Source: Mesoflavibacter sp. (GTDB lineage Bacteria; Pseudomonadota; Alphaproteobacteria; UBA8366; Aestuariispiraceae). From it: a stretch of DNA of 64,000 nucleotides. The DNA lies in contig CP051228.1 of assembly GCA_017792345.1 (NCBI GenBank), positions 4,494,148 through 4,558,147 on the forward strand. The letters run 5' to 3'. The notes under the pieces are model-generated. The model was not told where the DNA came from. It did no database searches and saw only the letters and a list, made by a program, of their open reading frames with translations. Shown one piece after another: positions 36,851 through 46,693 of this stretch; position 1 is the stretch's first letter, and the number at the start of each line of letters is the position of its first letter. A program made the position numbers and the translations under genes.

Positions 36851-37714
36851 ATGCAAGCCATACGAAATCCAATCGAAGTGGGTATCGACGCCCTGAAAGC
36901 CGCCGGCGCGGACATGATGTCCGTGGCGGAGGCCATGCATGGCGAGGCGGTACATAACCGGACCGGCGTCCCGGTCGTGAAACGGATCGGCGTCGCGGAT
37001 GTCCGCTCTGCCTTGAAGGCGGGATTGGACGATTTTGCCGCCTGCCGGACCGATGTCGTCTTCATCTGCCTGATCTACCCCATCGTCGGGATCCTGATTG
37101 CCCGAACCGCGCTGCACTATTCCATGCTGCCGTTGCTGTTCCCGGCCGCGTCCGGCTTTGCGCTGTTGGCGCCGTTGGCCGCAATCGGCCTCTATGAACT
37201 GAGCCGACAGCGCGAACGGGGCCAGGAGGTCAAATGGTCCAGCGCCTTCGGCCTGATCGCGTCGCCGCGGTTCGGGGCGATGCTGATTTTCGGCCTGGGC
37301 CTGATTGCGGTCTTCATGACCTGGTTGGCCGTCGCGCATATGCTCTACAGCGCGACATTGGGTCCTGCCCCGCCGGCCTCCATCCTGGGCTTTGCCGAGG
37401 ATGTCCTGACCACCGGCGCCGGTTGGGCGATGGTCGTGCTGGGCATGGGCATCGGGTTCGTCTTCGCCCTGACGGTCTTCGCGGTCAGTGTCGTGTCCTT
37501 CCCGCTGATGCTGGACCGGAATGTAGGTCTGGGCACGGCGGTCACGACATCGATCCGCGTCGTCAGCCGCAACCCGAAGCCGATGGCTGTGTGGGCCGCG
37601 ATCCTGGCGGCAGGCTTGGCGATCGGGACGATCCCCTTCTTTCTGGGATTGATCGTCATCCTGCCGATCCTCGGCCACGCGACCTGGCACATTTACCGCA
37701 AGACGGTCGAGTAA
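36851..37714 (+). CDS. DUF2189 family membrane protein
   Basis: A 287-residue integral membrane protein with about six spans beginning near residue 70. The pattern of GVADVRSALKAGLDDF before the first span, then ELSRQRERGQEV in the first cytoplasmic loop and a C-terminal HATWHIYRKTVE, matches DUF2189. Function is unknown; this family is common in alphaproteobacteria. A clear AAAGGGAGG site precedes the ATG. Confidence 0.83.
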   Translation: MQAIRNPIEVGIDALKAAGADMMSVAEAMHGEAVHNRTGVPVVKRIGVADVRSALKAGLDDFAACRTDVVFICLIYPIVGILIARTALHYSMLPLLFPAASGFALLAPLAAIGLYELSRQRERGQEVKWSSAFGLIASPRFGAMLIFGLGLIAVFMTWLAVAHMLYSATLGPAPPASILGFAEDVLTTGAGWAMVVLGMGIGFVFALTVFAVSVVSFPLMLDRNVGLGTAVTTSIRVVSRNPKPMAVWAAILAAGLAIGTIPFFLGLIVILPILGHATWHIYRKTVE

Positions 37715-37722
37715 CCGGATCG

Positions 37723-37755
37723 TCCGGGGACGGGACCGAAACTCCTGTCCCCGGA
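37723..37755 (+). terminator. Hairpin after the DUF2189 gene
   Basis: TCCGGGGAC (37723-37731) pairs with GTCCCCGGA (37747-37755) around a 15-nt loop, 8 bp after the stop codon. No T-run follows, so termination would be inefficient. Confidence 0.45.
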
Positions 37756-37808
37756 TGACGCAATCGCGGTAGCGTTCGGCACCGTTACTGAACCGGAGTG
37801 CCGTTCCC

Positions 37809-39764
37809 GTGACTGTTGTCGATACCTTTCCGCACCGCGTTGTCGAGAATGCCGATATGGGCATCCCCCTGCCCGACGGAACGCGTTTATCGGCGCGGGT
37901 CTGGATGCCGGAAGACGCGGCGGATCATCCCGTTCCGGCAATTCTGGAATATCTGCCCTATCGCAAGACCGACGGCACCGTGGTGCGCGACCAGGGCATG
38001 CATCCCTATTTCGCCGGGCACGGCTATGCCTGCCTCAGGGTCGACCGGCGCGGCTGCGGCGACAGCGAAGGTCTGTTCGATGACGAATATTCGCCGCAGG
38101 AACTGCAGGACGGAGCCGACATCATCGCCTGGATCGCCGCCCAGCCCTGGTGCAGCGGCGCGGTCGGCATCCAGGGCATCTCCTGGGGCGGCTTCAACGG
38201 ATTGCAGATCGCCGCTCTGCGCCCGCCGGCACTGAAAGCCGTCATCACCATCGGCACAACCGTCGACCGCTATGCCGACGACATCCACTACAAGGGCGGC
38301 ATTCAACTGACAGAGAATATCGGCTGGGCCGCGACGGTCCTGTCCTGGTTCTCGATGCCGCCAGACCCGGCCATCGTCGGCGACAAGTGGCGCGCCATGT
38401 GGCTGCAGCGGCTGGAGAACACTCCCTTTCTGGCCGAAACCTGGACCCGGCACCGCGACCGCGACGCCTATTGGAAACATGGTTCGGTCTGCGAGGATTT
38501 CAGGGCCATTCAAGCACCGGTTCTGGCCATCGGCGGCTATCTGGACGGCTACCGCAATGCCATGGCGGCCTTGGTGGAGGGACTTGAGGCCCCGGTCAAG
38601 GCCATCGCGGGCCCCTGGGGTCATAAATACCCCCATATCTCGCATATCGAACCGGCCATGGGCTATCTGCAGGAGGCCCTGCGCTGGTGGGACCGCTGGC
38701 TGAAAGGGATCGATACAGGCGTTGAAACCGATCCGGCCTACCGCACATATGTCTTGGACAGCGTCGCGCCCTCGGTCAGTCTGACGGAACGGCCGGGCCG
38801 ATGGGTCGCAGAGCCGGAATGGCCGTCCCCATCCGTTCGGCCGCACCCGATCGCCCTCGGCAGCGCCGATATCCCCTTTGACCTCGCCTGCGGCCGGTCC
38901 TGCGGGGAATACTTCACCTTCGGCTTCGGGCCGGGGGAGTTTCCCGGCGATCAGCAGTACGACGACGCCCGCTCCGCCTGTTTCGATTTCGACCCGCCGC
39001 CGGGGGAGACCGTTCTGCTGGGCCGCCCCCGGTTCAGTGCTACAATCCGCTCCGACAGGCCCGCCGCGCAGCTGATCGCGCGCTTATGCGACCTGCGTCC
39101 GGATGGAACTTCCGCCCTGATCGCCCATGGCATGCTCGACCTGCGCCGCCGCGACAGCATGGAGCACCCGCACGATCTGCCTGTCGGCGAGGATGTGGCC
39201 GTGACCTTCGATCTCGACCAATGCGCCTACCGACTGCCGAAAGGTCACCGCCTGCGCCTTTCTCTGTCCAGCAGCTATTGGCCCTTCGTCTGGTCGGAAG
39301 CGGAACCGGTACACTTGGCGGTGACGGATGCGCAGATCACCTTGCCCATCCGCACCGGCGCCGAAATCCCCTGGGATGCACCGCCGCCCGAAAGCGCCCG
39401 CCCCCGCCGCCGCCGCGTCCTGCGGCGAGGTGAGGAAACGAAAGCATGGTCGACCGACGCAAAGGGCCGATCCGTCCTGACCATCGCGTCGGACGAAGGC
39501 GAGGTCGAAGATCTGGAAAACGACCTGATCGCAACCTGCACCCTGAAAGAGGTCTGGACCCTGGACGAGCGTGATCCGTCCAGTGCCCATGTCCGCATAG
39601 ACTGGACCCGCAGCATGGCGCGCGGCGACTGGTCGGTGCGAACCGAGACATCGACGGAGATGCGGGCCACTGCGACGGGCTATGATATTAGCTATCACCT
39701 CGAAGCGTTCGATGGGGAGGAACGGGTGTTCGAGCGGGAGTTCGGCGCGACCGTGCCCCGGTAA
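37809..39764 (+). CDS. CocE/NonD family alpha/beta hydrolase (X-Pro dipeptidyl-peptidase S15 type)
   Basis: A 651-residue hydrolase from a GTG start. The N-terminal alpha/beta domain has LEYLPYRKTDGT, CLRVDRRGCGDSEG, and the nucleophile elbow GISWGGFNG with Ser125. A helical cap follows, then the C-terminal jelly-roll domain typical of CocE and S15 peptidases (from about residue 355). Family members cleave esters, amides or N-terminal X-Pro dipeptides; the substrate is unclear. No signal peptide is seen. Confidence 0.87.
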   Translation: MTVVDTFPHRVVENADMGIPLPDGTRLSARVWMPEDAADHPVPAILEYLPYRKTDGTVVRDQGMHPYFAGHGYACLRVDRRGCGDSEGLFDDEYSPQELQDGADIIAWIAAQPWCSGAVGIQGISWGGFNGLQIAALRPPALKAVITIGTTVDRYADDIHYKGGIQLTENIGWAATVLSWFSMPPDPAIVGDKWRAMWLQRLENTPFLAETWTRHRDRDAYWKHGSVCEDFRAIQAPVLAIGGYLDGYRNAMAALVEGLEAPVKAIAGPWGHKYPHISHIEPAMGYLQEALRWWDRWLKGIDTGVETDPAYRTYVLDSVAPSVSLTERPGRWVAEPEWPSPSVRPHPIALGSADIPFDLACGRSCGEYFTFGFGPGEFPGDQQYDDARSACFDFDPPPGETVLLGRPRFSATIRSDRPAAQLIARLCDLRPDGTSALIAHGMLDLRRRDSMEHPHDLPVGEDVAVTFDLDQCAYRLPKGHRLRLSLSSSYWPFVWSEAEPVHLAVTDAQITLPIRTGAEIPWDAPPPESARPRRRRVLRRGEETKAWSTDAKGRSVLTIASDEGEVEDLENDLIATCTLKEVWTLDERDPSSAHVRIDWTRSMARGDWSVRTETSTEMRATATGYDISYHLEAFDGEERVFEREFGATVPR

Positions 39765-39766
39765 GC

Positions 39767-39805
39767 CCCCCTCACCCCGGCCCTCTCCCTCCAGGGAGAG
39801 GGAGT
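39767..39805. repeat. Extragenic palindrome, CCCTCTCCCT type
   Basis: Directly after the CocE stop lies CCCCTCACCCCGGCCCTCTC, then CCTCCAGGGAGAGGGAG; the core pairs CCCTCTCCCT with AGGGAGAGGG. This GC-rich palindrome type is widely scattered between genes in Proteobacteria. It may also serve as a terminator for the hydrolase gene. Confidence 0.6.
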
Positions 39806-39841
39806 CGAATCTTCGCCTTGGTCCAAGTCGCCAATTGCCGT

Positions 39842-39917
39842 GCTCCTGCGAAAGCAGGAGCCTTCCCGAGACCGGCACGGGTTATAGATCCACCAAGGTT
39901 CCTGCTTACGCAGGAAC
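39842..39917. repeat. Composite palindromic repeat, copy 1
   Basis: A 76-bp element made of two palindromes: GCTCCTGCGAAAGCAGGAGC at the left and GTTCCTGCTTACGCAGGAAC at the right, with a less conserved 30-bp middle. A second copy of exactly the same length is at 40025. The layout resembles BIME/REP elements. Confidence 0.8.
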
Positions 39918-39935
39918 ACATCAGTGCACCCCACT

Positions 39936-39963
39936 CGTCATTCCCGCGAAGGCGGGAATCCAG
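39936..39963. repeat. Extragenic palindrome, ATTCCCGCGAAGGCGGGAAT
   Basis: A near-perfect palindrome of a type seen dispersed in many proteobacterial genomes, lying between the two composite copies. Single copy in this window. Confidence 0.65.
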
Positions 39964-40024
39964 GGCCGTTGGCAGGGTGACTGCCTGCCGCCCCTCAGGG
40001 CCCTCTGCGTTCAATCTCCCCCGC

Positions 40025-40100
40025 GCTCCTGCGAAAGCAGGAGCCTTCTCGATACAGGCAACGGTGGCTGGTCCACCAAGGTTCCTGCTTTCGCAGGAAC
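40025..40100. repeat. Composite palindromic repeat, copy 2
   Basis: The same 76-bp arrangement as the copy at 39842: GCTCCTGCGAAAGCAGGAGC, a variable middle, CCACCAAGGTTCCTGC and a closing palindrome with one different loop base. It ends 17 bp from the gatB stop, so it can form a hairpin at the 3' end of the gatB transcript. Confidence 0.8.
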
Positions 40101-40116
40101 GTAGCGGTGCCCTACC

Positions 40117-41574
40117 CTAACCGTCCAGCTTGGCCTTCAGCAGCTGGTTGACCATGGCAGGGTTGGCCTGGCCCTTGGTTTCCTTCATGACCTGACCGAC
40201 GAACCAGCCGATCAGGCCGGTTTTGCCGCCGCGATAGGCGTCGACCTGACCGGGATTGTCCGCGATCAGCTTGTCGACCACGCCTTCCAGTTCTCCGGTG
40301 TCGGAAATCTGCTTCAGGCCCTTGGCGTCGACGATTTCGGCGGCCGGCTTGCCGGTCTCCAGCATCTCGTCGAAGACGTCCTTGGCGATCTTGCCGGAGA
40401 TGGTGCCGTCCTTGATCAGCTGGACCAGACCGCCCAGCCCATCGGCATCGATCTTGATCTCGTCCAGGCTCTGGCCGGTCTTGTTCAGGCGGCCGAACAG
40501 TTCGACGGTCAGCCAGTTGGCGGCCAGCTTGGCGTCGCCCCCGGCCTTTGCGGCGGTTTCGAAGAATTCCGCTGTCGCGCGTTCCGCCACCAGGACGCCC
40601 GCATCATAGGCGCTCAACCCGTAATCCCGCATGAAGCGGTGCTTCTTGGGATCGGGCAGTTCCGGCAAGCCCTCGCGGCAGGTATCGACATAGGCATCGT
40701 CGAATTCCACCGGCAACAAGTCCGGATCCGGGAAATAGCGGTAGTCGTGAGCGTCTTCCTTGCTGCGCATCGACCGCGTTTCGCCCTTGTTCGGGTCGAA
40801 CAGGCGGGTTTCCTGCACCACCGTGCCGCCGCTTTCGATCAGGCGGATCTGGCGTTTCGCCTCGACCTCCGCGGCCTGGCGGATGAAGCGCAGGGAGTTG
40901 ACGTTCTTCACCTCCGCCCGCGTGCCCAGCGGGTCGCCCGGCTTGCGCACCGACACGTTGATATCCGCGCGCATCGACCCTTCCTGCATGTTGCCGTCGC
41001 AGGAGCCGATATAACGCAGGATCGACCTCAGCTTGCCGACATAGGCCGACGCCTCCTCCGGCGAGCGGATATCCGGCTTGGACACGATCTCCATCAGCGG
41101 CACGCCGGCGCGGTTCAGGTCGATCAGCGTCTTGTCGGGCACCTGATCGTGGATCGACTTTCCGGCATCCTGTTCCAGATGCAGGCGTTCGATCCCGATC
41201 GTGCGCACTTCGCCGTCTTCCAGATCGATTTCAATCTCGCCCTCGCCGATGATCGGTTCCTCATACTGGCTGATCTGATAGCCCTGGGGCAGATCGGGAT
41301 AGAAATAGTTCTTGCGCGCGAAGACCGACCGCTTGTTGACCTTGGCGTTCAGTGCCAGCCCGGTGCGCACCGCCTGACGGATCGCCTCGGCGTTGACGAC
41401 CGGCAGCATGCCCGGCATGGCCGCGTCGACCAGCGAGACCTGGCTGTTCGGATCGGCCCCGAAATCGGTCGGCGCGCCGGAAAACAGCTTCGCATTGGTG
41501 GTCGCCTGAGCATGGACCTCCATGCCGATCACCACTTCCCATTCCCCGGTCTTACCCTTGAGTCTATACGCCAT
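40117..41574 (-). CDS. gatB: Aspartyl/glutamyl-tRNA amidotransferase subunit B
   Basis: Transfers ammonia to misacylated Glu-tRNA(Gln) or Asp-tRNA(Asn) as part of GatCAB. The 485-residue protein has the signature [38 protein letters not shown] and the LQQDAGKS-like segment ([12 protein letters not shown]), followed by the C-terminal YqeY-like tRNA-binding tail. Length is normal. gatA and gatC are not adjacent on the downstream side and none is seen in the window. Confidence 0.97.
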   Translation of the reverse strand: MAYRLKGKTGEWEVVIGMEVHAQATTNAKLFSGAPTDFGADPNSQVSLVDAAMPGMLPVVNAEAIRQAVRTGLALNAKVNKRSVFARKNYFYPDLPQGYQISQYEEPIIGEGEIEIDLEDGEVRTIGIERLHLEQDAGKSIHDQVPDKTLIDLNRAGVPLMEIVSKPDIRSPEEASAYVGKLRSILRYIGSCDGNMQEGSMRADINVSVRKPGDPLGTRAEVKNVNSLRFIRQAAEVEAKRQIRLIESGGTVVQETRLFDPNKGETRSMRSKEDAHDYRYFPDPDLLPVEFDDAYVDTCREGLPELPDPKKHRFMRDYGLSAYDAGVLVAERATAEFFETAAKAGGDAKLAANWLTVELFGRLNKTGQSLDEIKIDADGLGGLVQLIKDGTISGKIAKDVFDEMLETGKPAAEIVDAKGLKQISDTGELEGVVDKLIADNPGQVDAYRGGKTGLIGWFVGQVMKETKGQANPAMVNQLLKAKLDG

Positions 41575-41699
41575 CGCCCGGCCCGTTTCTGCGGCTGAAA
41601 ATCACAGAGGATCGAATACCGGGCCGCGCCGGACGTGGCAAGGGGATGGAACGAAGAAGGCGTCCAGGTTAAATCCGAGAGGCCCTCCGCAGCGTAAAG

Positions 41700-41743
41700 A
41701 ACGCTAGAGCATCAACGCGACACCGGATGTGTCGCCTAGCGTT
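41700..41743 (+). promoter_or_regulatory. Long bulged hairpin in the leader of the DUF4399 gene
   Basis: Outer arms AACGCTAG (41700-41707) and CTAGCGTT (41736-41743) and inner arms GCGACAC (41717-41723) and GTGTCGC (41729-41735) pair perfectly; nine bases bulge on the 5' side. The ribosome site (GGAGG) begins 7 bp later and the ATG is at 41764. It may be an RNA control element or a dispersed palindrome. Confidence 0.6.
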
Positions 41744-41763
41744 TCAATCGGAGGAAAATCTGA

Positions 41764-42207
41764 ATGAAACAGGTAACGGCGGCAGTTGTTGCCCTCCTGA
41801 TGAGTTTCATACCCACAGGCATCCTCGCCGAGACCAAATCGGCGGAAGGCGCGCGGGTTTTCTTTGTCGGTCTGACGGATGGCGCCAGGGTTTCGTCGCC
41901 GGTGACCGTGACGTTCGGGCTGGTCGGCATGAGCGTGGCGCCCGCCGGGATGGAGAAGCAGAATTCCGGGCATCATCATCTGCTGATCGATCGCCCGCCC
42001 TTCGGCGAGGGGCCGGACGGGGCGGCGGAGTTGCGCCGGCCGCTGCCTTTCGATGCGCAGCATCTGCATTTCGCCGGCGGCCATACGGAGGCGCAAATCG
42101 ACCTACTGCCCGGACGGCACAGCCTGCAACTGGTCTTGGGCGACACGGATCACTACCCACACGACCCGCCCATCCTGTCCGACGTCATCGAGATCATCGT
42201 CGAGTAG
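41764..42207 (+). CDS. DUF4399 domain periplasmic protein
   Basis: A 147-residue secreted protein. Residues 1-22 are a signal peptide (VVALLMSFIPTGILAE). The mature domain has VFFVGLTDGARVSSPVTVTFGL, a histidine cluster NSGHHHLLID, HLHFAGGHTEAQIDL and LVLGDTDHYPHDPPILSD, matching DUF4399, a small beta-sandwich family of unknown role. The many conserved His residues suggest metal binding; that is inference. Its leader contains a strong hairpin. Confidence 0.83.
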   Translation: MKQVTAAVVALLMSFIPTGILAETKSAEGARVFFVGLTDGARVSSPVTVTFGLVGMSVAPAGMEKQNSGHHHLLIDRPPFGEGPDGAAELRRPLPFDAQHLHFAGGHTEAQIDLLPGRHSLQLVLGDTDHYPHDPPILSDVIEIIVE

Positions 42208-42281
42208 CCCTTTCGGCGACCGGTGCATCGCGTTAGTCTCCGGGAAATGGCACACAACCGGAGCGTGGCGGGCGGCACGGG

Positions 42282-43178
42282 ATGACCGGCGATACCGACT
42301 ACAAATGGCGGCACGGAAATGCGGCGCGGCGGCACTTCGCCAACGGGCCGGCGGATGGCGGGCCCAAGACGGCAACGCGGAACTGGGTCGCCCCGTCTCT
42401 TGCGGTCCTCATCGTCCTCGCGGCGGCGGTCTATTCGGCATCGAACCTGCTGCCGATACTGGCGCCGGTGGAGGTCTATCCGCCCGACCGGCTGGCCAGC
42501 GCCTATTGCACGACGACCTTTCGCGGCGTCGAGGATTGCTGGCGCCGGTCCGGCGACAAGCGCCAGCCGATCCTCTATCGCTGGGAGCGCGCGCCGGTCG
42601 TCGTGGTCCGGAACGTCCAGGATGACGCGGACAGCGCCGTCCGGCATCACCTCTATCTCGCCCTGCGCGATCATCTGAACGTCGCCGGGTTCACCCAGGT
42701 TCAGATTTCGCACGAACCGCCGCTGAGCCGCCGCAACACGATCGACATCCGCTTCCCGCCCTGGCAGATCATGCCCGACGACGTACAGGACAAGACCCGG
42801 TCGCTGCGCTGGGGCCATTCCAAGGGCAGCATGAACTGGGTCGAACTGTCCCTGAACGCAGCGGCGATCCGCGAATGGGCGGAGGACAATACCGGGCCCG
42901 GCCGCTCCTATGAATCCAATCTGAAATTCTATGCCGAGGCGATGGCCGCGACGGTCCTGGGCCGCGTTGTCGGGTCCCGGCCCGCGCGGGCACAATTGGA
43001 ATTCGAGGACGTCACCGTTTCGCTGGAGACCGCGCTGACGGCGCTGCATTACGACCCGTCGCTGAAGGCCGGGGCCGATGTGCGCGAATCCGTTCGAACC
43101 ATCGATACCCTGGCCGACGAACTGAGCCACAGCCGGTCCTTCCGGACCTGGCTGGCCGACCGCCGCGCCAACGACTGA
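42282..43178 (+). CDS. Uncharacterised single-span membrane protein
   Basis: A 298-residue protein I do not recognise. An N-terminal basic and polar tail of about 35 residues is followed by one hydrophobic span (VAPSLAVLIVLAAAVYSASNLLPIL), so the remaining 240 residues should be periplasmic. That part has two Cys (CTTTFRGVEDC) that could form a disulfide, and a mixed alpha/beta composition. It is 74 bp downstream of the DUF4399 gene, also exported, and may be co-transcribed. Base composition is like the neighbours, so it is a genuine coding region. Confidence 0.72.
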   Translation: MTGDTDYKWRHGNAARRHFANGPADGGPKTATRNWVAPSLAVLIVLAAAVYSASNLLPILAPVEVYPPDRLASAYCTTTFRGVEDCWRRSGDKRQPILYRWERAPVVVVRNVQDDADSAVRHHLYLALRDHLNVAGFTQVQISHEPPLSRRNTIDIRFPPWQIMPDDVQDKTRSLRWGHSKGSMNWVELSLNAAAIREWAEDNTGPGRSYESNLKFYAEAMAATVLGRVVGSRPARAQLEFEDVTVSLETALTALHYDPSLKAGADVRESVRTIDTLADELSHSRSFRTWLADRRAND

Positions 43179-43202
43179 CACGCCAACGACTGACAACCCG
43201 CG

Positions 43203-44033
<831 letters not shown>

Positions 44034-44157
44034 GACGTTCGTCCCCATTCGATTTGTCTGTTATCCGCCCAGTCTATCGAATTTCGGCATTCGGATCATC
44101 GGATGTGATCGCCAATCAGTTTGGACTTCCGGGATTGGTCCCGGCGTCCATGACCTT

Positions 44158-44195
44158 CAAAGCAAAACGCCGCCCCGCGAACGGGACGGCGTTTC
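44158..44195 (-). terminator. Rho-independent terminator of the flotillin operon
   Basis: On the minus strand AAACGCCGTCCCG pairs with CGGGGCGGCGTTT around a short loop and is followed by TTTTGCTTTG. It starts 20 bp after the flotillin stop codon. Confidence 0.8.
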
Positions 44196-44214
44196 GGATC
44201 GGCTCGGGGCCGTA

Positions 44215-45963
44215 TCAGTCGTCGGCTTTGGGCGTCGGGGCGATCCCGTTGGTGAAGCCGTTAAGGGACGACGCATCGATCCCGACATCCTTCAACAGGG
44301 CGTCGATCAGCGGGGCCTGGCCGCGATAGCGCAGGGCGCTGGAAACGACCTGATCGGCAAGATTGCCGCCGCCACCTGCGGAAGCTTCGCCGGCAGCAGC
44401 CGCACCGCCGGCGCCGCCATTCAGTCCTTCGACATGAATGATCTTGATGCCGTCGATCTGTTCCATCGGCTTCACGGATTCGCGAACGATACCCTGCAGA
44501 TGTTCGATCACCGCCAGTTTGATCTTCATGGCGACCACTTCCTGGGACAGCAGGTTGTCCGCCTCGTTCAGGGCCTGACGACCGGCGGCCTCGACCTTCA
44601 GGCGCAGCTCGTCCGCTTCGGCGCGCAGCCGGATCGCGGCGGCTTCACCCTCGGCCTGAATGACCTGCTCCTCCTTGCGGGCCGCGGCCAAGGTGCGGAT
44701 CGCCTCCGCCTCGTCCTCGGCGGCAGACCGTTCGGCCTCGGCACGGACGGTCACCTGGATGGCTTCGCGTTCGGCCGCGCGGCGGGCTTCGACCAGGTCG
44801 ACCGCCTTGGCACGTTCGGCCGTTTCGGTCTCCCGGACCGTTTCGACCTGTTCGGAGGCACGCACCGCCTCGGCCCGGGCCTTGTCGGCCACGGCACGGG
44901 CTTCGGATTCCGAACGGGATTTCTCGGAAACCGCGATCTGGCGATCCTGATCGCTCAGTTCCACCAGCTTGCGGCGTTCGATCTCCGCCGCCTCGATGGC
45001 ACGCTCTCGGCCGATCTCACGCTCGCGGATGGCCTGTTCCTTGGAAATTCGCTGTTCGTCGACCGCGCGCTCGGATTCGATCCGGGACAGGTTGACCGCC
45101 TGGTCGGCGCTGATCTGCGCCTGTTCGGCTTCCTGTTTGCGGGCTGCCTGCTCGCGAGCGATCTCGGCCGTCTGCGCGGCGCGGCGGATTTCGACCTCGC
45201 GCTGCTGTTCCAGCTCGGCATATTCCTTGTCCCGCAGGATCTCCAGGCTGCGCTGACGCGCCTCCAGATTCTTGCGTTCGATCTCGACGGCCGTGTCCTG
45301 TTCGATGTCGTTGCGCTTCTTGCGCCGCTCCTCGATTTCCATGGTCAGGCGGGTCAGGCCGGCGGCGTCAAAGGCGTTGTCGGGGTTGAAGAACTCGCGG
45401 TCGGTCTGATCCAGGCCGGTCAACGACACGGATTCCAGTTCCAGACCGTTCTTCAGCAGGTCTTCGGATACCGCCTGCTGCACCTTCTGGACGAATTCGA
45501 CGCGCTGTTCGTGCAGTTCCTCCATCGACATCTCGGCGGCGACGGCGCGCAGCGCATCGACAAACTTACCTTCGACCAGTTCCTTCAGCGCATCCGGATA
45601 CATGGTGCGCTGCCCCAGGGTCTGGGCTGCGTCCGCAATCGCCTCACGGGTCGGCTGAACACGGACATAGAATTCCGCCTGAACGTCGACGCGCATGCGG
45701 TCCTTGGTGATCAGGGCCGCGGTATTCGCGCGCTGCACTTCCAGGCGCAGCGTGTTCATGTTGACCGGGATGGTCTCGTGCAGCACCGGCAGAACCAGCG
45801 CGCCGCCATTCATGACGACCACCTGGCCGCCGAAGCCGGTCCGCACGAAGGAGATTTCCTTGCTGGCGCGCTTATACAGGCGGGCAAGTATCAGTCCTAT
45901 CGTCACCAGCGAGACGAGGATTACCCCCGCCAAAATCAAGATTTCAGTCAAGGTCCAAACCAT
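44215..45963 (-). CDS. Flotillin-like SPFH protein (YqiK/FloT type)
   Basis: A 582-residue membrane scaffold. One N-terminal span (ILILAGVILVSLVTIGLIL) is followed by an SPFH domain (FVRTGFGGQVVVMNGGALVLPV, RVDVQAEFYVRVQPT). A long Glu/Ala/Arg-rich coiled coil spans about residues 200-470 with repeated AEAER and ERA patterns, and the C-terminus is Gly/Ala-rich. It assembles membrane microdomains. It is the last gene of an operon with YqiJ, PspA and a ribbon-helix-helix-like protein, 40 bp after yqiJ. Confidence 0.93.
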   Translation of the reverse strand: MVWTLTEILILAGVILVSLVTIGLILARLYKRASKEISFVRTGFGGQVVVMNGGALVLPVLHETIPVNMNTLRLEVQRANTAALITKDRMRVDVQAEFYVRVQPTREAIADAAQTLGQRTMYPDALKELVEGKFVDALRAVAAEMSMEELHEQRVEFVQKVQQAVSEDLLKNGLELESVSLTGLDQTDREFFNPDNAFDAAGLTRLTMEIEERRKKRNDIEQDTAVEIERKNLEARQRSLEILRDKEYAELEQQREVEIRRAAQTAEIAREQAARKQEAEQAQISADQAVNLSRIESERAVDEQRISKEQAIREREIGRERAIEAAEIERRKLVELSDQDRQIAVSEKSRSESEARAVADKARAEAVRASEQVETVRETETAERAKAVDLVEARRAAEREAIQVTVRAEAERSAAEDEAEAIRTLAAARKEEQVIQAEGEAAAIRLRAEADELRLKVEAAGRQALNEADNLLSQEVVAMKIKLAVIEHLQGIVRESVKPMEQIDGIKIIHVEGLNGGAGGAAAAGEASAGGGGNLADQVVSSALRYRGQAPLIDALLKDVGIDASSLNGFTNGIAPTPKADD

Positions 45964-46003
45964 CGGTTACCCTCCTTACCCCCACAGATGACACTTGTGA
46001 TGC

Positions 46004-46684
46004 TTATTCGAGACCGGAGTCCGTCAGGGACCGGTTCGGATTGCGAATGGCGCGAAACACCGTGCCGGTCCGACGGACCAGCAGAACCTCGTCGCCTTGT
46101 GAAAAGACCTCGTCGTCCAGATCGGGCTCGACCATGACGTAATGGGTCAGGTCATGGCGGTCGCGCAGCTTTGCCTGGGCCGGTCCTCCCCGGACCGCCT
46201 TTCCCAGGGTGATCGTCGCGACCAATCCGACGAATTCCTTGAACGAGACGGCGCTGGTCTCATCAGCCGGTATGATCTTGGCCACGCCGCGACCGACCCA
46301 GCGCGTACCCGGCAGGGCGAGCGCGAAAGCCGCGACCGATGCGACCCATCCCGGCAACAGAAACCCGACCGTACTGTCCGCCGCGCTTTGAATGGCCAGG
46401 CCACAGAGACCGAACGAGGTCAGAAAGGCGACCAGCAGCACCATCGCCGGGACCTTGCCGATCATCAGCCAGCCCAGGAACTGGGACAGCGCCCCCGCCC
46501 CGCCCGCATCGGCGGCCCCGTCAAGGTCCGGTCCATCGATATCGACATCGGGCAGCAGGTTGTCGAGCACACCCGACAATCCGACCCCGATCAGCGTCAG
46601 CGCGCCTTCCAGAAAGGCAATGCCGAACATGACCGCCAGGGAGACGGTGAAGGCGATATTTTCGGACGCGAGCAGAAAGGCCAT
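46004..46684 (-). CDS. YqiJ family membrane protein with OB-fold domain
   Basis: A 226-residue protein with three to four membrane spans in the first 130 residues (LGWLMIGKVPAMVLLVAFLTSFGLCGLAI among them). The C-terminal soluble domain (SFKEFVGLVATITLGKAVRGGPAQAKLRD, DEVLLVRRTGTVFRAI) is OB-fold-like as in NfeD proteins. YqiJ/NfeD proteins act with flotillins; here the flotillin gene is next. It starts 9 bp after pspA. Confidence 0.87.
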   Translation of the reverse strand: MAFLLASENIAFTVSLAVMFGIAFLEGALTLIGVGLSGVLDNLLPDVDIDGPDLDGAADAGGAGALSQFLGWLMIGKVPAMVLLVAFLTSFGLCGLAIQSAADSTVGFLLPGWVASVAAFALALPGTRWVGRGVAKIIPADETSAVSFKEFVGLVATITLGKAVRGGPAQAKLRDRHDLTHYVMVEPDLDDEVFSQGDEVLLVRRTGTVFRAIRNPNRSLTDSGLE

Positions 46685-46693
46685 GGGCGTGAC

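Noticed and set aside
39767-40100. Possible CRISPR array
   Set aside because: The repeats are self-complementary composites of differing types with irregular spacing and no cas genes nearby; they are extragenic palindromes.
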